DNA of 64,000 nucleotides from Acanthacorydalis orientalis (GCA_034766995.1 CM068313.1:39238996-39302995), one strand, 5' to 3'; shown: positions 12,814-25,595, numbered from the stretch's first letter. Numbers and translations: made by a program. The notes: generated from the letters alone by a model not told the origin.

Positions 12814-14522
12814 ACAATATATTAAAATAAATAAAATTTACAAATATTTTATAATCTTTTGCTATCAAAAGATATAGCAGTAAATAAATTATCAATTCTA
12901 TACCTTCAAAGATGTATATCAGTCTGAATAGTAGACAGCGATGTACCTGTCAGTGGTTCAAGTTATTTCTAACATGTTAATCTGCTTAATTAGAACGTGC
13001 ATGTAGATTACAATATTTAATATAATTTAAAATCACTCTTCGACGGCACAAGAATATTGCAAATGGTAATATAATTAGTATAAAATGTCTAATTTTTTTC
13101 ACATGCTTTACAAAATCTATTATTATAATATATATTTTTATTAAATAAACCCACAGTTTACAGAGTATTTTACGGCAAATTTTTAATTAAATGAAAATAA
13201 ATGTTAATAATTCAATTCATTTTTTATACAGCATATATATTTGTTTTTTTTTTAGAAAAAATAAACAATTATGAGTTAACATATTTCCTTATCAGGTAAA
13301 AAAAAAATGAAAAACTGATATACTGTTTAATAGAAAAATGACTGTCAAAAGTAACTGAGAACAGTCATAGTGATATTTTTTTAATTAGGTTTTTATACTT
13401 TAGTAGATATTTTTTATAATTGATTGTACTTAATATAAATATTTATGAATAAAGTTTCCTGAAAGATAATGCCCTATTTCGTAAAAACTATTTAAGTGTT
13501 ACTGGAAACAATCTTTGTTCGTATTTTTTATTTGTTTCATGATTTTTTGTAACACAGTTTTGTTCAACATTTACAAAAAAAATAATTACTTTTGCAATTT
13601 TCAGAAACATAGAAGATATAGTAAATAAAATAATACAAAACATGTTTTATTAAAAATGAGTATTTATTTTGTTAGTAATGAATGAACGTATTTATTTGTA
13701 TCCAAGGTACATAATGACCTATTATAAAGGTGGTTGGTGTTATTTTACATGCGCTTATTTTTATAATACAATTTTACAATTTAAACAGTAATAATGGTTA
13801 GTTTGAATACTAAGATATTTTATTAGTAATAAAAATCAGATCAATTTCGTCAATTACATTTCAATATTTATGCTGTGCATATAGTAGACAATACAATAAA
13901 AACGAATTCACAGTTCTACTAAAAATAATACAGTGAGCAGTACTGGATTCAATAACTAATGACAATAATTTACAAAATATTTTTTTAAATATGAGGACCA
14001 TTGTAAAATGAAAAATTCTCACATATTTCCAAAGAACAAATATACAGACACACACTTATATAAATATAAGATATGAATGTACGTATGCATAAAACACAAA
14101 TAAAAATATATTTTATACCAGAGAAAAAATTTGACGATAAAACGCGAAAAAGAACACAATGTTATTCGGATAAGCATACATTAACACTGAATGGTCGCGA
14201 GAATAACTTTATAAATTCTCAATTTACATATGTCCAGTGAAATGTTGATTTTCTTGTCGTGCACATTGCTGTTATTTAGGGTCTTATTCCTACACAGAAT
14301 AACTGCACCGCATGAACTATTTGTACAGGAGATAAAGTGTATGTTAATCGAATGTTATTGTAGAATTATGGTGGCATTCTCGATAGAGACTTAGGTGTTA
14401 CTTTACTTTAGTCACTGTGGGATATGGGTTTACTTTAGTATGCTTATAAGAGATATCGCTGTATGTTGATGTCTTTATACGAAATCAATTGTGTAGAAAT
14501 TATTACTACTGCATATCGTACT

Positions 14523-14525
<3 letters not shown>
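12814..14525. other. Gene-free A+T-rich DNA
   Basis: No open frame with protein-like composition. About 14150-14450 has a little more G+C but no recognised element. Confidence 0.5.

Positions 14526-14568
<43 letters not shown>
14526..14568. repeat. (TA)n microsatellite
   Basis: About 21 TA units, uninterrupted. Confidence 0.95.
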
Positions 14569-14571
<3 letters not shown>

Positions 14572-14712
14572 AGCACATATATTTTTAATTTTCTTCACAT
14601 GTTGTGTGTAATATACGTCTGGTATCTTTGTTAGTATTTCGAGAGAAATATTTAACTCTCTAGGTTAGACAATGACGATTGGTATAATTAAACATTTAAC
14701 TATTTTACAAAG

Positions 14713-14716
<4 letters not shown>

Positions 14717-14759
<43 letters not shown>
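14717..14759. repeat. (TA)n microsatellite
   Basis: About 21 TA units. Confidence 0.95.
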
Positions 14760-14761
<2 letters not shown>

Positions 14762-14875
14762 CGACAATGATAATTTGTTTTGAAGAAATAATTTTATTAG
14801 GATTATAAAAAGTTCGAATTGTTTAATAAATCGCTTGTAAATAAAATATTGGTTAACAATTTATTTAATTTTTAT

Positions 14876-14878
<3 letters not shown>

Positions 14879-14920
<42 letters not shown>

Positions 14921-14933
14921 GCATGTATGTATT
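14879..14933. repeat. (TA)n-(TGCA)-(TGTA) microsatellite
   Basis: About 40 bp of TA followed by CATGCATGTATG. Confidence 0.9.
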
Positions 14934-15888
14934 ATATTTTTAAATTATATGGGAATTCAGTAAGATCAATTGATTGCATTTCGCAATCAAAGTAGAAAAT
15001 GAATAAACTGAAGATAATGTTACACATTCCTTAAACTCAACTTTTCTTCTTGACTGTAGTAGATGATCAGTGAATAGAAATCCATTTTAATGTTCTCATG
15101 AGTCAGTCACTGTATAACCTATCACACACAGTTGTCAGTGGTTCTCTTTTACAATTGACATCTGACATTTTCTTGAAACGTATTCTCTTTTGTTCTGAAC
15201 GTGATAATAAAAAATATAATCAAAGCAGAATACATTTCGTAAAAATATAATACATTTTATATCATTGTAAATAAGGTGTCATTGGTGTCAACTAGTTTTA
15301 CCAACACAGTTAATGGAACAAATAAATTAGAATTATTGCCGTCAAGGAAATAAATATGTCATTCTAACTATTTTTTCATTCATTACATTGGATATATTCG
15401 TTTTTTAATTATTTTTATAAAAATAAAAGAAAATATATAGTTATCAACGTATCACCTACGTAAATTAAAATTACATTTTTACACATTTATTTTTTTAAAA
15501 AAATAACAAAACTATTAAGATATATCTTCAATACGGATTTTTTTTAAAATCGACTGTCTAGATTAAGAGAGTTCTAATTTATCATTAATAATATCGATCA
15601 GATCAAAATCTCAACACATTAATGTAAATAAATAAAATTAAAAGAAAAATCAATGAGAATTTTTAACCAAACCATAACTATATATATTATTATTATCATA
15701 GGATGTTTTTATTTAATGACAAAACTAAAATTAAAAAAATAGTTATATAATAACAGCCATATAGTATCATGAAGAAAAGTTTATCTTCTTTTTTTATAAA
15801 TGCATAGCAGTTGTCTCAGTTTATTGCTCAAAACATTCAGTTTTTTAAACTAAAGACTAACAGATTTTCTTATGCAAAATTAGTTTTG

Positions 15889-15892
<4 letters not shown>
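14934..15892. other. Gene-free A+T-rich DNA
   Basis: Nothing recognised on either strand. Confidence 0.5.
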
Positions 15893-15929
<37 letters not shown>

Positions 15930-15964
15930 TATAAATATATATAAATATATATATATATATACAT
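15893..15964. repeat. Interrupted (TA)n microsatellite
   Basis: TA array broken by three AAATATA units. Confidence 0.9.
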
Positions 15965-17694
15965 ACGAAAAATTTAAAAGCTATTTAAAACAACTCAATT
16001 TTTAAATATATAGATACTCATAAATATATTAGCTTTTGAAGAGAAATATTGATAATTTATCATAATATAAAGATTTTCCAATAATATAAAGATTGAAGCT
16101 TTATGAGATTTCTACCCAACAAACTAGTTGCTTTGTTTATAACAAACGATGTGTAATTCAAACCTGTATTTAACACCTGACACACAGGTTATCAATTCAC
16201 TATATATATATATATATATAATAACAATAAAGGTATTTTCTTTAATATTAAGTGTACAAATTAATTCAGTGTTTTTTTTTTGTGAAAATTAATGTTACGG
16301 AAAATGGAATACATTTCTGTCCTTAAAATATCCCTCATTATTTAACATAGCTGTACTTCTTATATCGTGTAACTAATGAATCCCTTATCGAAATAAGATG
16401 GCGGCTTTGACTCTATGAAGTTATAACGCATTTTCGGTCCTCTTCCACTGTTTTAGCATTTTTTTGCATGTTTTATATATTACAACGCTTTCTCTCAAAG
16501 CTGAAAAAATGATTCCCGCGACTTCGGCAGCATTTATTTTAATAATAATGCGAAAAGTGTTCAATGGTTAATATGCCGCTTTTCAGACGCCATCATCGTC
16601 AATATTGTTTCATGAGGTTATTCCAACAGCTTGGTCAAGATATATAGTGTTTTTTTTTTTAATTTTAAGTTTGGGATTTCAAAACCCTAAGTCGACGAGA
16701 ATATATTTTAATTTAAATCAGAATTCTGATTGATTCAATATAAAGGCACAGAATTAATTTGTACCCGTATTTGCATCACACGTGAAGAAAAAAATGTTTT
16801 TATTATATACACGAGTTTACTTTATTGTTAATATGGCCAGTTTAATTAAGAAAAACGTGAATATGATAGTATATCATGAAATAAAATATATATTAGATAT
16901 CTGAAGGAAACAAAACAGACAGGAGACAACCTTCAAAGATGTTACAAAATAATGAAGTGAAATTTAATTCTTTTGAATAGTGTGTAATGACAAACTATTT
17001 AACTATTGTTTTATCAAACAACACATCCAAGTAACAATAAAACTTGTTTCGTTGTTTGTTACCTGTAGATGAAGCAGCTACACTTCACGTATCAAGTAAC
17101 GAATTGTATTCAAAGCATAGAAAAAATATTTTCTTATATGCACAGTTTCCTATTTAAATAAAGTACATGTTAACGTCGATGAAAAACAATATATGTGTTA
17201 GTATTAAAAACAACATGGCTTTATTTTTTTATATCAATTGAAGAAAAAATAAAAAAGACTTGCTTCTGACCTATTTAATAACATTTCAGACGAAATGTAA
17301 CGTTTTTTTCGATTACATAATAAACCGAAATGTATCGGCCGTTGTAATAGTTTCTTCCACACAGACACAATCTCATTACAGATTTAATGAGTTCTTTTGG
17401 TTCACGATCGATTCACTACTGCAGTGTCGTATCATGGAATAAAATTGACGTATTCGCTGTAGGTAATAGAGACACTCAAACAAGTTGTGAAAATATACAA
17501 ATAGTTTTAACTGTTTCGTCCGCGTGGTTGGTTGACTGTATCCTAATTTGATACGGTATCGTCTAAAACAGTGTGAAATGGGTTTCCTTAGAACACCCAC
17601 TTTACTCTATAAAGTTTTAATATCTTTTTTTGTTTATTTTTTGTTCGTCATCATCAAGTGATGAAGGAAAAAGTGCAAATTTATCAAAAATTTA

Positions 17695-17698
<4 letters not shown>
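15965..17698. other. Gene-free DNA with a G+C-richer core
   Basis: About 16370-16640 is richer in G+C and holds the YY1-like motif listed separately. The two 60-75-codon frames at 17.26-17.60 kb overlap on opposite strands and resemble no family. Confidence 0.4.
16395..16405 (+). promoter_or_regulatory. YY1/Pho-like motif AAGATGGCGGC
   Basis: AAGATGGCGGC is the classical YY1 (Pleiohomeotic in flies) core-promoter word. It lies in a modestly G+C-rich stretch. No downstream exon could be identified, so the role is only suggested by the motif. Confidence 0.25.

Positions 17699-17749
<51 letters not shown>
17699..17749. repeat. (TA)n microsatellite
   Basis: About 25 TA units. Confidence 0.95.
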
Positions 17750-17754
<5 letters not shown>

Positions 17755-18017
17755 GTCTATAGTAAATTAATTTTACCTAATATTTCGGAAAAGTATATTA
17801 GTACCTTTAATAAAATTAAATATAACTTTTTATAGCATGAAATATCGCCCATATATATTAATTATTATTTAGTTAAAGAGAAAATATTTTAGTCATCAAC
17901 TTTAACAAAGAAAATACATGCAATTTAATAAGGAATGTTTAATATATTAACTAAAAATACAAAATGAAATAAGTCGATAAGTTGAACACCAGCTGTTGTA
18001 TTCGTTCTTTGTACGAG

Positions 18018-18281
18018 GTGTTTCAAGTACATGAATCAAGTGTGTAAACGTGCACATTAAAACACTATACAATTAAATTTAAAAAAAAATCAGGATCAAT
18101 TATGATTCCAATCCATTCAAGAAATCAAAAAATATTTCATTTTAGTATTACAGTTTGATGTTTTTAATTTTCTATTAATTTTGTTTAAATTATTGCTATA
18201 ATACTTCTCGACAGACTCTGTTCATTACCTTTAATTGAAAAGCATTGATGTATAATTATTTTTGTAAATATTACCTTAGAA
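18018..18281 (+). repeat. Direct duplication, unit 1
   Basis: This segment from GTACATGAATCAAGTGTGTA to ATTACCTTAGAA is repeated, with many substitutions and a few indels, at 18616-18900. Shared words include GATGTTTTTAATTTTCTATT, TGCTATAAT and TTGAAAAGCAT. Confidence 0.75.
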
Positions 18282-18615
18282 CAGTGCTGTCAAAGCCCAA
18301 AGCTTGAAATTGATTTTATTAAAATAATAAAATGGAATTTAAAAAAATACAGAATACATTTTTAAATCATTGGAAATTAGAGAACTGTATTGTAAGGAAC
18401 ACTGTTTAAGGTTACCTTGCAATGATAATAATACCTAAAATAATATATATTTTCTTAATTTTTATAAATTCATTAAATAAAAAAGAAATATAAAATTTAA
18501 GTTACTTTTAAATATAAATGTAAGACTTTTTTTCGTTCACTAATTTTTTTTTGGGTGACTTTCTTTGTATGTGGTCCGCAGACTCCTTTGTTTATATATG
18601 AGTTTGACACTACTG
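18282..18615. mobile_element. hAT-like MITE between the duplicated units, about 334 bp
   Basis: The left end is CAGTGCTGTCAAAGC and the right end on the opposite strand is CAGTAGTGTCAAACTC, a well-known style of hAT terminal repeat. A GTGGTCCGCAGACTCC word sits near the right end, as in other hAT elements with this terminus. I could not see an 8-bp target duplication, since the flanks belong to different duplicated units. No coding capacity. Confidence 0.65.
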
Positions 18616-18900
18616 ATGTACATGAATCAATTGTATAAATGTGCACAACAAAATGCTATAAAGATTAATGTAAAAAATTTTCAATATCAATTAATATTCG
18701 ATTCTATTCCATTTAAGGAGTAAAAAAGGATTAATTTTAGTACTACCGTTGATGTTTTTAATTTTCTATTAGTTGCCCAATTTTATATTAATTTTATTTA
18801 GAGATGAAATAATTCTTGCTATAATATTTTTCGACAATGTTCATTACTTTTAGTTGAAAAGCATCGATATATAATTGTTTTTGCAAATTTTACTTTAGAG
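18616..18900 (+). repeat. Direct duplication, unit 2
   Basis: Begins ATGTACATGAATCAATTGTA and ends TTTACTTTAGAGCA, homologous to 18018-18281. It carries an extra piece near 18775-18800 (TTGCCCAATTTTATATTAAT) absent from unit 1. Confidence 0.75.
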
Positions 18901-19537
18901 CATGTAAAATTATTCTAAAAACCACTAATTTTCACATTCAATATTATACAGTGCATGTCTTTTCGATTCGATTGTCATATATTATCTTTTTTTAGAAAAA
19001 AACTGCTATAATTCTTAACTCTCTGTATTTTTTAAACGTTTTATATAAAAAAAAAACGTGTGCGTTAAATCGATAGGTAAAAATTCAATATAAATCAGTA
19101 CATCTATTCAAGTTTTTGAAATATAAGTAGACAGATACATAATTAATTATTTATTTTATATACTTGATATTTTTAAATAGAAAAGTCTAGTTCTTCAAAT
19201 ACTTATTGACTTTTTAGATAAATATTATCAAACAATTGAAATTTACAAAAGAGTAACAAATTGTAGATTACAAATATTCATTTATATTTAAATTTTCGTG
19301 TTTTCTAGTTATGTGCGTACACATTTCTTAATATTTTTTCTATAAATATTATTTGTTAGGTTTATATACATCATTATATGTAGTATACATACATGCAGAT
19401 ATATATATATATATATATATATACAAAGACTGAATATGTTCAGACTTGATTTTATAATTTAAATATTCATTATAGAATAGATTTGAAAAAATATATTACT
19501 TAAATAACTACCCTAGTAAGTCTCAATCTTATGTTGC
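18901..19537. other. Gene-free A+T-rich DNA
   Basis: A short TA run lies at 19399-19422. Nothing else is recognised. Confidence 0.5.
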
Positions 19538-20090
19538 GACCTTATATGAACTTTATACAAACCATATATGGTTTGTATAAAGTGTCCTTATACATTAAAG
19601 ACTTTGAAGTCAAATGCTTCATGTCGATAATTTTTGATGTTCGATGCCAAATTCGTACGAAAACAATTTGTGAAAGTAATCTTTTAATGCTTATTTCGTT
19701 GTCTGACTATGTAAAACAAAGTACGTATAAAATAAAAGTTTCTGTGCCATCAGTATACTTTTTATTCTTTTTGCAACAATTGAATAGCAAATAGAGGCTT
19801 TGCAATATATTGTTTTTATATCCGGATTTTGAAAATTTCATGTAAGTTTCAATAAGTTCTTTATACGATTCACTGTGGTTCGTTTAAGGTTCACTTTCAT
19901 CCATATATGATCGTTAAGCCTATAAACTGTGACCTTATTTACCATATAATGATCATATAGTCACTTTATATGCCTTATAAGATTAATATAAGGTATATCA
20001 TATATATATATATATAAAGTGCCCATTATGATCCTTATATAGATTGTATAAGGAATATCTAAAACCTTATATGGAAGATATAAGGTTCAG
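19538..20090. repeat. CCTTATA-rich palindromic segment, possible MITE
   Basis: Starts ACCTTATATGAAC and ends with CCTTATATGGAAGATATAAGG. The word CCTTATA or its complement TATAAGG recurs many times, especially at 19930-20090, in inverted pairs. The middle (about 19600-19900) is ordinary sequence. The layout suggests a non-autonomous DNA element with complex subterminal repeats, but no certain ends or target duplication were found. An 87-codon frame from 19531 has no recognisable domain. Confidence 0.4.
19550..19583. repeat. Perfect 34-bp palindrome centred on a CArG box
   Basis: Each arm is ACTTTATACAAACCATA or its reverse complement, with no mismatch and no spacer. The centre CCATATATGG (19562-19571) fits the SRF/MADS consensus CC(A/T)6GG. 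A second perfect CArG word, CCTTATATGG, is at 20065-20074. Confidence 0.9.
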
Positions 20091-20603
20091 GATTATAAAA
20101 GTATTTTAATTTATATTAAATTTATATATGTTCGTTTTCTATCAAAATACACGATTTGATTTCAATATTGTTATATCTGATCCTTAAAAAAATACATGAA
20201 ATATATTTGGTTCGGTAGAATAATGAAATTAAAAAATTAGAAATAAAATTGGATAATAAAAGAGAATCAATGAAAAAAAATACATTTAAAATACATTGAT
20301 GTTCTTATAAACTGCCCAACTGTTTAGATAAAATATATTAATCTTAATCTAATTTTTAAATTCAAATAAAGATAACTCAACAGCAGGAAGTATTTTTAAT
20401 TTCATAATAATGACAAACGTACTTTAAATAATCAATCAATAAATAGTAGAAAAATCCGCTGATCATGTCAACTGTATTTTTATAATTGTATATAGGGAGA
20501 ATTCTGAAAATAATGTTTAAAAACCTATTTCCAAATAATTTTAATTAGTATGAAAATGTTTAGTGAAATTCAGAGAATAGAGGGAATATATATCCTAATA
20601 AAG

Positions 20604-20606
<3 letters not shown>
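20091..20606. other. Gene-free A+T-rich DNA
   Basis: Nothing recognised. Confidence 0.5.

Positions 20607-20648
<42 letters not shown>
20607..20648. repeat. (TA)n microsatellite
   Basis: About 20 TA units. Confidence 0.95.
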
Positions 20649-20652
<4 letters not shown>

Positions 20653-20819
20653 CATAATGAATAAAACAAAATGAACAACAAATCATATGAACTCATTATC
20701 ATCAACGATGTCAAAATTCAACGTATAATAATATATATAAAATTTCATCCGAAAGCAAACTTCCCATACGGTCAACATCAAAGGTCAACGATACAAATAA
20801 AAAAAATAAAACACTAGTG

Positions 20820-21079
20820 CTATACGTTCACCTGTGCCGTGTATATGACGTCGGATCGAAATGTAATTACAAAATAAACGCGTCCAATCTGCGGCCAATC
20901 TAATAACAATAAAATACAATATGTAAACGCGGCGCGATAGTGTGGAGGCAGGCTCCTAATTTGGGAGTGACACACGTAGCCATATATCAGCGGGTAACGA
21001 GCCTTCGACATAATGTGCTCGCTCCGAATCGTACAGTAGATCTTTCAAATATTATAATTACACACAATATAGGTGTTAC
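20820..21079. other. Higher-G+C island, flank of the possible exon
   Basis: CpG-containing sequence (GCGGCGCGATAG, GGTCGAAATG-like words) with short open frames on the minus strand and no recognised protein. If the possible exon at 21080-21260 is real, this would be the start of its intron. Confidence 0.25.
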
Positions 21080-21260
21080 CTGAACGTGTACATCGGCGAG
21101 CGCACGGCAATCCGATGCGACTCTGCGACTTGGCTGCGCGTCGACTCGAATCGACCTGTTCAGTAGTCGGCATCCTCTTGTGTGTTTTTGAGAATGTATC
21201 GAGCGATTTTGCATGTTTCTCGTTGTTTGTATCTAGGAAAAAGTAGAAATTTAACATCGA
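21080..21260 (-). other. Possible non-coding first exon
   Basis: On the minus strand a G+C- and CpG-rich stretch (GTCGACGCGCAGCCAAG and similar) ends ACACGTTCAG and is followed by GTAACACC, a good splice-donor match at 21080/21079. Overlapping 70-75-codon frames in two reading frames show no family, so a coding role is unlikely. A G+C-rich island ending at a donor in very A+T-rich DNA is how 5' untranslated exons look in such genomes. This is inference only. Confidence 0.2.
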
Positions 21261-21434
21261 AAATTGAAAAAGTAATATGAAACTGTATTGTCATTGGAGA
21301 GAACAAAGCATCAATGTTTCTCATCTTAAGGTTATGTGTTTAGTTATGGTGTTATTTAACAATATTATGAAAAAAACTATTTATTGTCTATAAAATAAGT
21401 AAATAAAACATAGAGTAACTAAAATACTAAAGTA

Positions 21435-21983
21435 CTAGGTTGGTATCAAAATAATTGCAGGTTTATTTTCTGAATTCTAACTTTAATTATTTTTAATGAA
21501 AGTGTCATTTCATCGTGTTCATGTTAATATCATTTTAAAATGCATTTTTCGGTCTGCATTTTGATAACATCTTTTTTTTATTATTAATTTTGCTTTTTGA
21601 GCTATAGAATTAAAGATTGAAAAAAGCAAAAAAGAGTATTTTTTGCATGAGTTCAAAACGGGTGGTAAAACAGCAAAAAACTGCCCGTAAACTGAATGCT
21701 TTTGGTGTGGGTACTATTAAGGAACGTACGGTGAAATGGTGGTTCCAAACATTTCGATCTTGAAGATGAAGAAGGTCGTGGACGTCCTTCTTCAGTTCAT
21801 AACGAACAACTGAAGGCGTTATTTGAATCAGAACCACGCACAACAATTCGAAAGCTTGTACAAAAGTTAAGCGTTTGTTATTCAACCGTTCTGGTCCACT
21901 TAAAACCACTTAAATTAAAAAATATATATCCAGCACTTAAAATTTGAAGGTAATAAACCGAAATTATTTTTGTACCAACCTAA
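21435..21983 (+). mobile_element. Deleted mariner element, Hsmar1-type ends, copy M1 (549 bp)
   Basis: Both ends are present: CTAGGTTGGTATCAAAATAA at the left and the matching inverted CCAACCTAA at the right, flanked by TA. The ends resemble the TTAGGTTGGT...AATTGCGG termini of Hsmar1/MADE1, a cecropia-type mariner. The middle keeps only the N-terminal transposase half and jumps directly to the 3' end, leaving about 550 bp instead of the usual 1.3 kb. Confidence 0.9.
21640..21930 (+). pseudogene. Mariner transposase, N-terminal HTH half only (M1)
   Basis: In broken frames: HEFKTGGKTAKNC, NAFGVGTIKERTVKWWFQTF, DEEGRGRPSSVHNEQLKAL, then PRTTIRKLVQKLS and STVLVHLKP. These are the two helix-turn-helix motifs that bind the terminal repeats, joined by the GRP(P)S linker known from mariner and SETMAR transposases. 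There is a frame change at LNxxFGVG and another before DEEG. The catalytic DDD domain is absent. After HLKPLKLKN the sequence goes straight into the 3' end of the element. An antisense open frame of 99 codons covers the same place and is not a gene. Confidence 0.85.
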
Positions 21984-22755
21984 TAAGACCGATTGATGCC
22001 TACCTCTTCATTATATTATTATCGCAGCTTGTAATTGATTTCTTTATTAGAATATAAGAATATCTGAATTAACTTAAAAATAATTTTTAGAACTAAAAAC
22101 CATACTAGCATACTTATTACGATTACAAGTACGTTTCTGTATTAGTAGTTTATTATTACTCCTTTTCATTTATGTTGTGGTATAATTACCCCGCAAAGAG
22201 CGTTATTTTATTTAGTGCTAGACTTTCCCAAAGCCAATCTGCGACTCAATTTAGTTATATGGAAAATATAAATACTGACACATTATTCAAACAAAATTTA
22301 AAACTATAGAAGAAATGAATTTATATATATATATACTAAATATTATGAAATTCTGCAGTAAATTAGTAAGTTATCATTAAGATAATATAATAATACATAA
22401 AAAAATGTATCAAATGTAAAATAGATATTTCTTAGATTGTCTTAAGGAGATTCAATATTTTATTTACTTTATTAAATGGAAATAATAAATAAATATAACA
22501 AATAAAATAATGGCATCTTTTTATGTAAATAATTTTACTCGTAAACATATATTTTACATGATAATTTTTATCACATATTCAGATTTAAAAATCCATTGAA
22601 TTTAAAATAATATTTTGTTAAAAATTTAAACTATGGCATGATCAATGCTTCGTTTTAAAACGCTTAAAATTAAATACCATCCATTTCCATAACTGCTCAT
22701 GGCAGTTAAATTCATAATAAATATTGGAAATAAAAATTATACTGAAGAAGTAATA

Positions 22756-22786
<31 letters not shown>

Positions 22787-22976
22787 TGGTACTTTATACA
22801 AAAATTTAAAATAAACATTTTCAATTTTGTGTAGTATTATATAAAAAATATTCTTTTCTATAATTAAATACTTGTATGTCTGACAATATCAGAAAAGTAT
22901 TTTTTTACATTTTAAAAATAAATTATTCACAGTGTTTTAATTTTTATAAAATTATTTTTAGTAATGTGTATATTTA

Positions 22977-22978
<2 letters not shown>
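21984..22978. other. Gene-free A+T-rich DNA
   Basis: Short TA runs at 22321-22335 and 22760-22786. Nothing else is recognised. Confidence 0.5.

Positions 22979-23016
<38 letters not shown>
22979..23016. repeat. (TA)n microsatellite
   Basis: About 19 TA units preceded by ATTTATATTTATA. Confidence 0.95.
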
Positions 23017-23018
<2 letters not shown>

Positions 23019-23400
23019 AATTTAAGTGAAAAACAACATACAAGTATTATGAGTTTGAAATAGAATGATCAAAACATACGATAACAGATAGACACTAAAT
23101 ATTATTGATTGTGAATGACAAGTAAAAAAGTTTAGAAATAAGTCAATAATAAACTAAACAAGGATATTAGAAATGGCATTATAAATACAGGAAAAAGAGA
23201 AGAGAAGAGATCAAATATGTTCTTAGTAGAAGAAATTAGAAAAGGCATTTATTGAGTAGTGTACTTTCAAAGAATGAATAATTTTGATATAGAAGACGTA
23301 TAAAAACATTGTGTGTCCAAAATTATTATTTTTTATAAAAAATTTCTCTTCCATAAAGTACAAAAACTTTTAAGGTACTGAAAAATTAGTTATTTTTTTG

Positions 23401-23560
23401 TATTTTGACGCCCTGAAGATGATATCATCGCTATTAAAATACGCATAAGAAATAATAAACATGATGAACAATGATTCATTGAACATTTTTGATCAGAATT
23501 TTTTTGTGGTTTGTCGAGTGAAAGAGAATTCATACGAAAATGATTTCAGTGACAGTGTCT
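23401..23560 (+). repeat. Dispersed hairpin repeat, copy A
   Basis: CTGAAGATGATATCATCGC (23413-23431) contains the perfect palindrome GATGATATCATC, followed by TTAAAATACGCATAAG and the shared tail words GATCAGAATTTTTTTGTGG and GAGAATTCATACG. The tail continues into CAGTGACAGTGTCTGAACTG. Confidence 0.6.
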
Positions 23561-23836
23561 GAACTGTATTGTACCAAAATTATTATTTACAAATATCTTT
23601 CAATGACATTATTTACATTTAAAAATAAAAATCTATGATATGAAGATATAAGTTTCATTCTATTTTATAAATCTTTTATTTGATATGTTAAATCTTTTTT
23701 GAATTAAACTTTAATTTTTGTATTTATTCTACAAACTTTAATTATCAGCTGGCATTATCTCTTTTTGTACCACCCATAAAGTAGACTAGGTAATGGCTTG
23801 TCATAAATAAATTATGTACTTCAATATTAATTATGT

Positions 23837-23837
<1 letters not shown>
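23561..23837. other. Gene-free A+T-rich DNA
   Basis: Nothing recognised. Confidence 0.5.

Positions 23838-23893
<56 letters not shown>
23838..23893. repeat. (TA)n-(TG)n microsatellite
   Basis: About 33 bp TA followed by about 11 TG units. Confidence 0.95.
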
Positions 23894-24751
23894 ATGTTTT
23901 TGCGTATAAAATATATAAATAAAGATGAAGTTAATTTTTATATTTAAAGTAATGTATCTAAGCATTTTTATGACATCATAATACCTAAAAAATATGTTAA
24001 TATACATCCATTAATTTGTTACAAAATATTTTATGTGCAATTTAATGTTTAACTACCTTTAAACTTTTTTGTAAACATTGTAGATAAATCTGATAATAAA
24101 ATGAAATTTATAACAATTAATGTTTGACTTAATTTCATTTCATTTCTTTCTTTGTAATATAAATATTATTTTTTTATGATATTCTCAGAAGTAGAAGAAT
24201 CAGTTCCTAGATTTCAATTTTAAGTTTTACATGGACTGTTAAACAATGAAATTTTCTTTAATAACAAACTAACAAACCATGGTTTCAATTCACGTCGTAG
24301 TAAATTCATTCGATAACTAAATACATATTTATTTCAAATTGCACAATTACACATTTGAATAAGTGTGATTTATTGCTAAATGTTTGTTAAAAAAATATGA
24401 AATTGTTAAAAATATTAAACAAATAATAGTTATTTTGTTCTGTCTAATTTGGACTTCCTTATTGTAAATGAGTACACGTTTTTTATATCTTAATAGATTT
24501 TTAAATGTTTCAATATATAACAGGCCTTTAATACCAAAGAACAAGAGTATAATAACCAAGAAAATTGCTTCAGAAACGGGATCAAAGATAACAAACCACA
24601 TATTTCAATTATAAAAGAGTAGATTACAACTTGACATAATGGCCATATAATGATAACCACAAAGTTTAACGTTTTGTACAAAGTGCATTTTATGAACCAA
24701 AGTTTTAAAGTAAAGTAGTTAATTTTGTAACCTTTTAAAAATTTTCATAAA

Positions 24752-24757
<6 letters not shown>
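23894..24757. other. Gene-free A+T-rich DNA
   Basis: Two overlapping minus-strand open frames at 24.35-24.68 kb (84 and 63 codons) are hydrophobic and rich in Ile and Leu. They overlap in different frames and neither resembles a family. Confidence 0.5.

Positions 24758-24800
<43 letters not shown>
24758..24800. repeat. (TA)n microsatellite
   Basis: About 21 TA units. Confidence 0.95.
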
Positions 24801-24803
<3 letters not shown>

Positions 24804-25557
24804 TAGCTAAATCATCACCTATAATTAGAAATCTATTCATATTAAATAAGAATCATGAGCTAACATACTGATAACAATCTAAAATAAATAAAATAAAAAA
24901 TAAGTTAAACTAGTTTACTTTATAAACAATAGCAAAGGAATCAACTGCATTCTGTATAATAGGATTGATGTCATGTTTACTTAAATATATAAAAATGATA
25001 ATATTTTATTAGAATATCTTTCATAAATAGTTTATACGTTGACAAGCTATTAATTATTAACGATATACATTTTCTAATATCATTAATTTTTATACTAATA
25101 TATGTTGATAAGTAAAGTGTAGAATTCACATCAATAATAGTAATTTATAGTATCGTTAATGTTTATAATATTATATGTCGATTAATGAAGTGTAAAATTC
25201 ACATTCATAATGTTTTTGTGAAATAAGTAATATTTATTTTTAATAAAATCTAAACATTTTTAAAAGAAAATATGGAATTTACCTTTGTAGAGAAATAATT
25301 TAACATTCTTATGTTTTTAATATAGATATTAACACATTTCAATTTTAAATAAATTATTGATTAATAACTAGTTTAGACTGAAATATTATAATTAATCAAG
25401 ATTTCGCTTTGATTGTAATAGCATAATTTCATATAAACATTTTCATTTGATTATAAATAGCTGTCTGTTTTTAAGTAACATGACATATAACATTAAGATT
25501 TCAACCTACAATACTCCAACACAATAATGTAGATAAACTATATATAAATTATTTTCA

Positions 25558-25595
<38 letters not shown>

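Noticed and set aside
21610..21909. 99-codon minus-strand open frame
   Set aside because: It lies antisense to the mariner HTH remnant of copy M1 and its protein resembles nothing; the plus strand explains the sequence.
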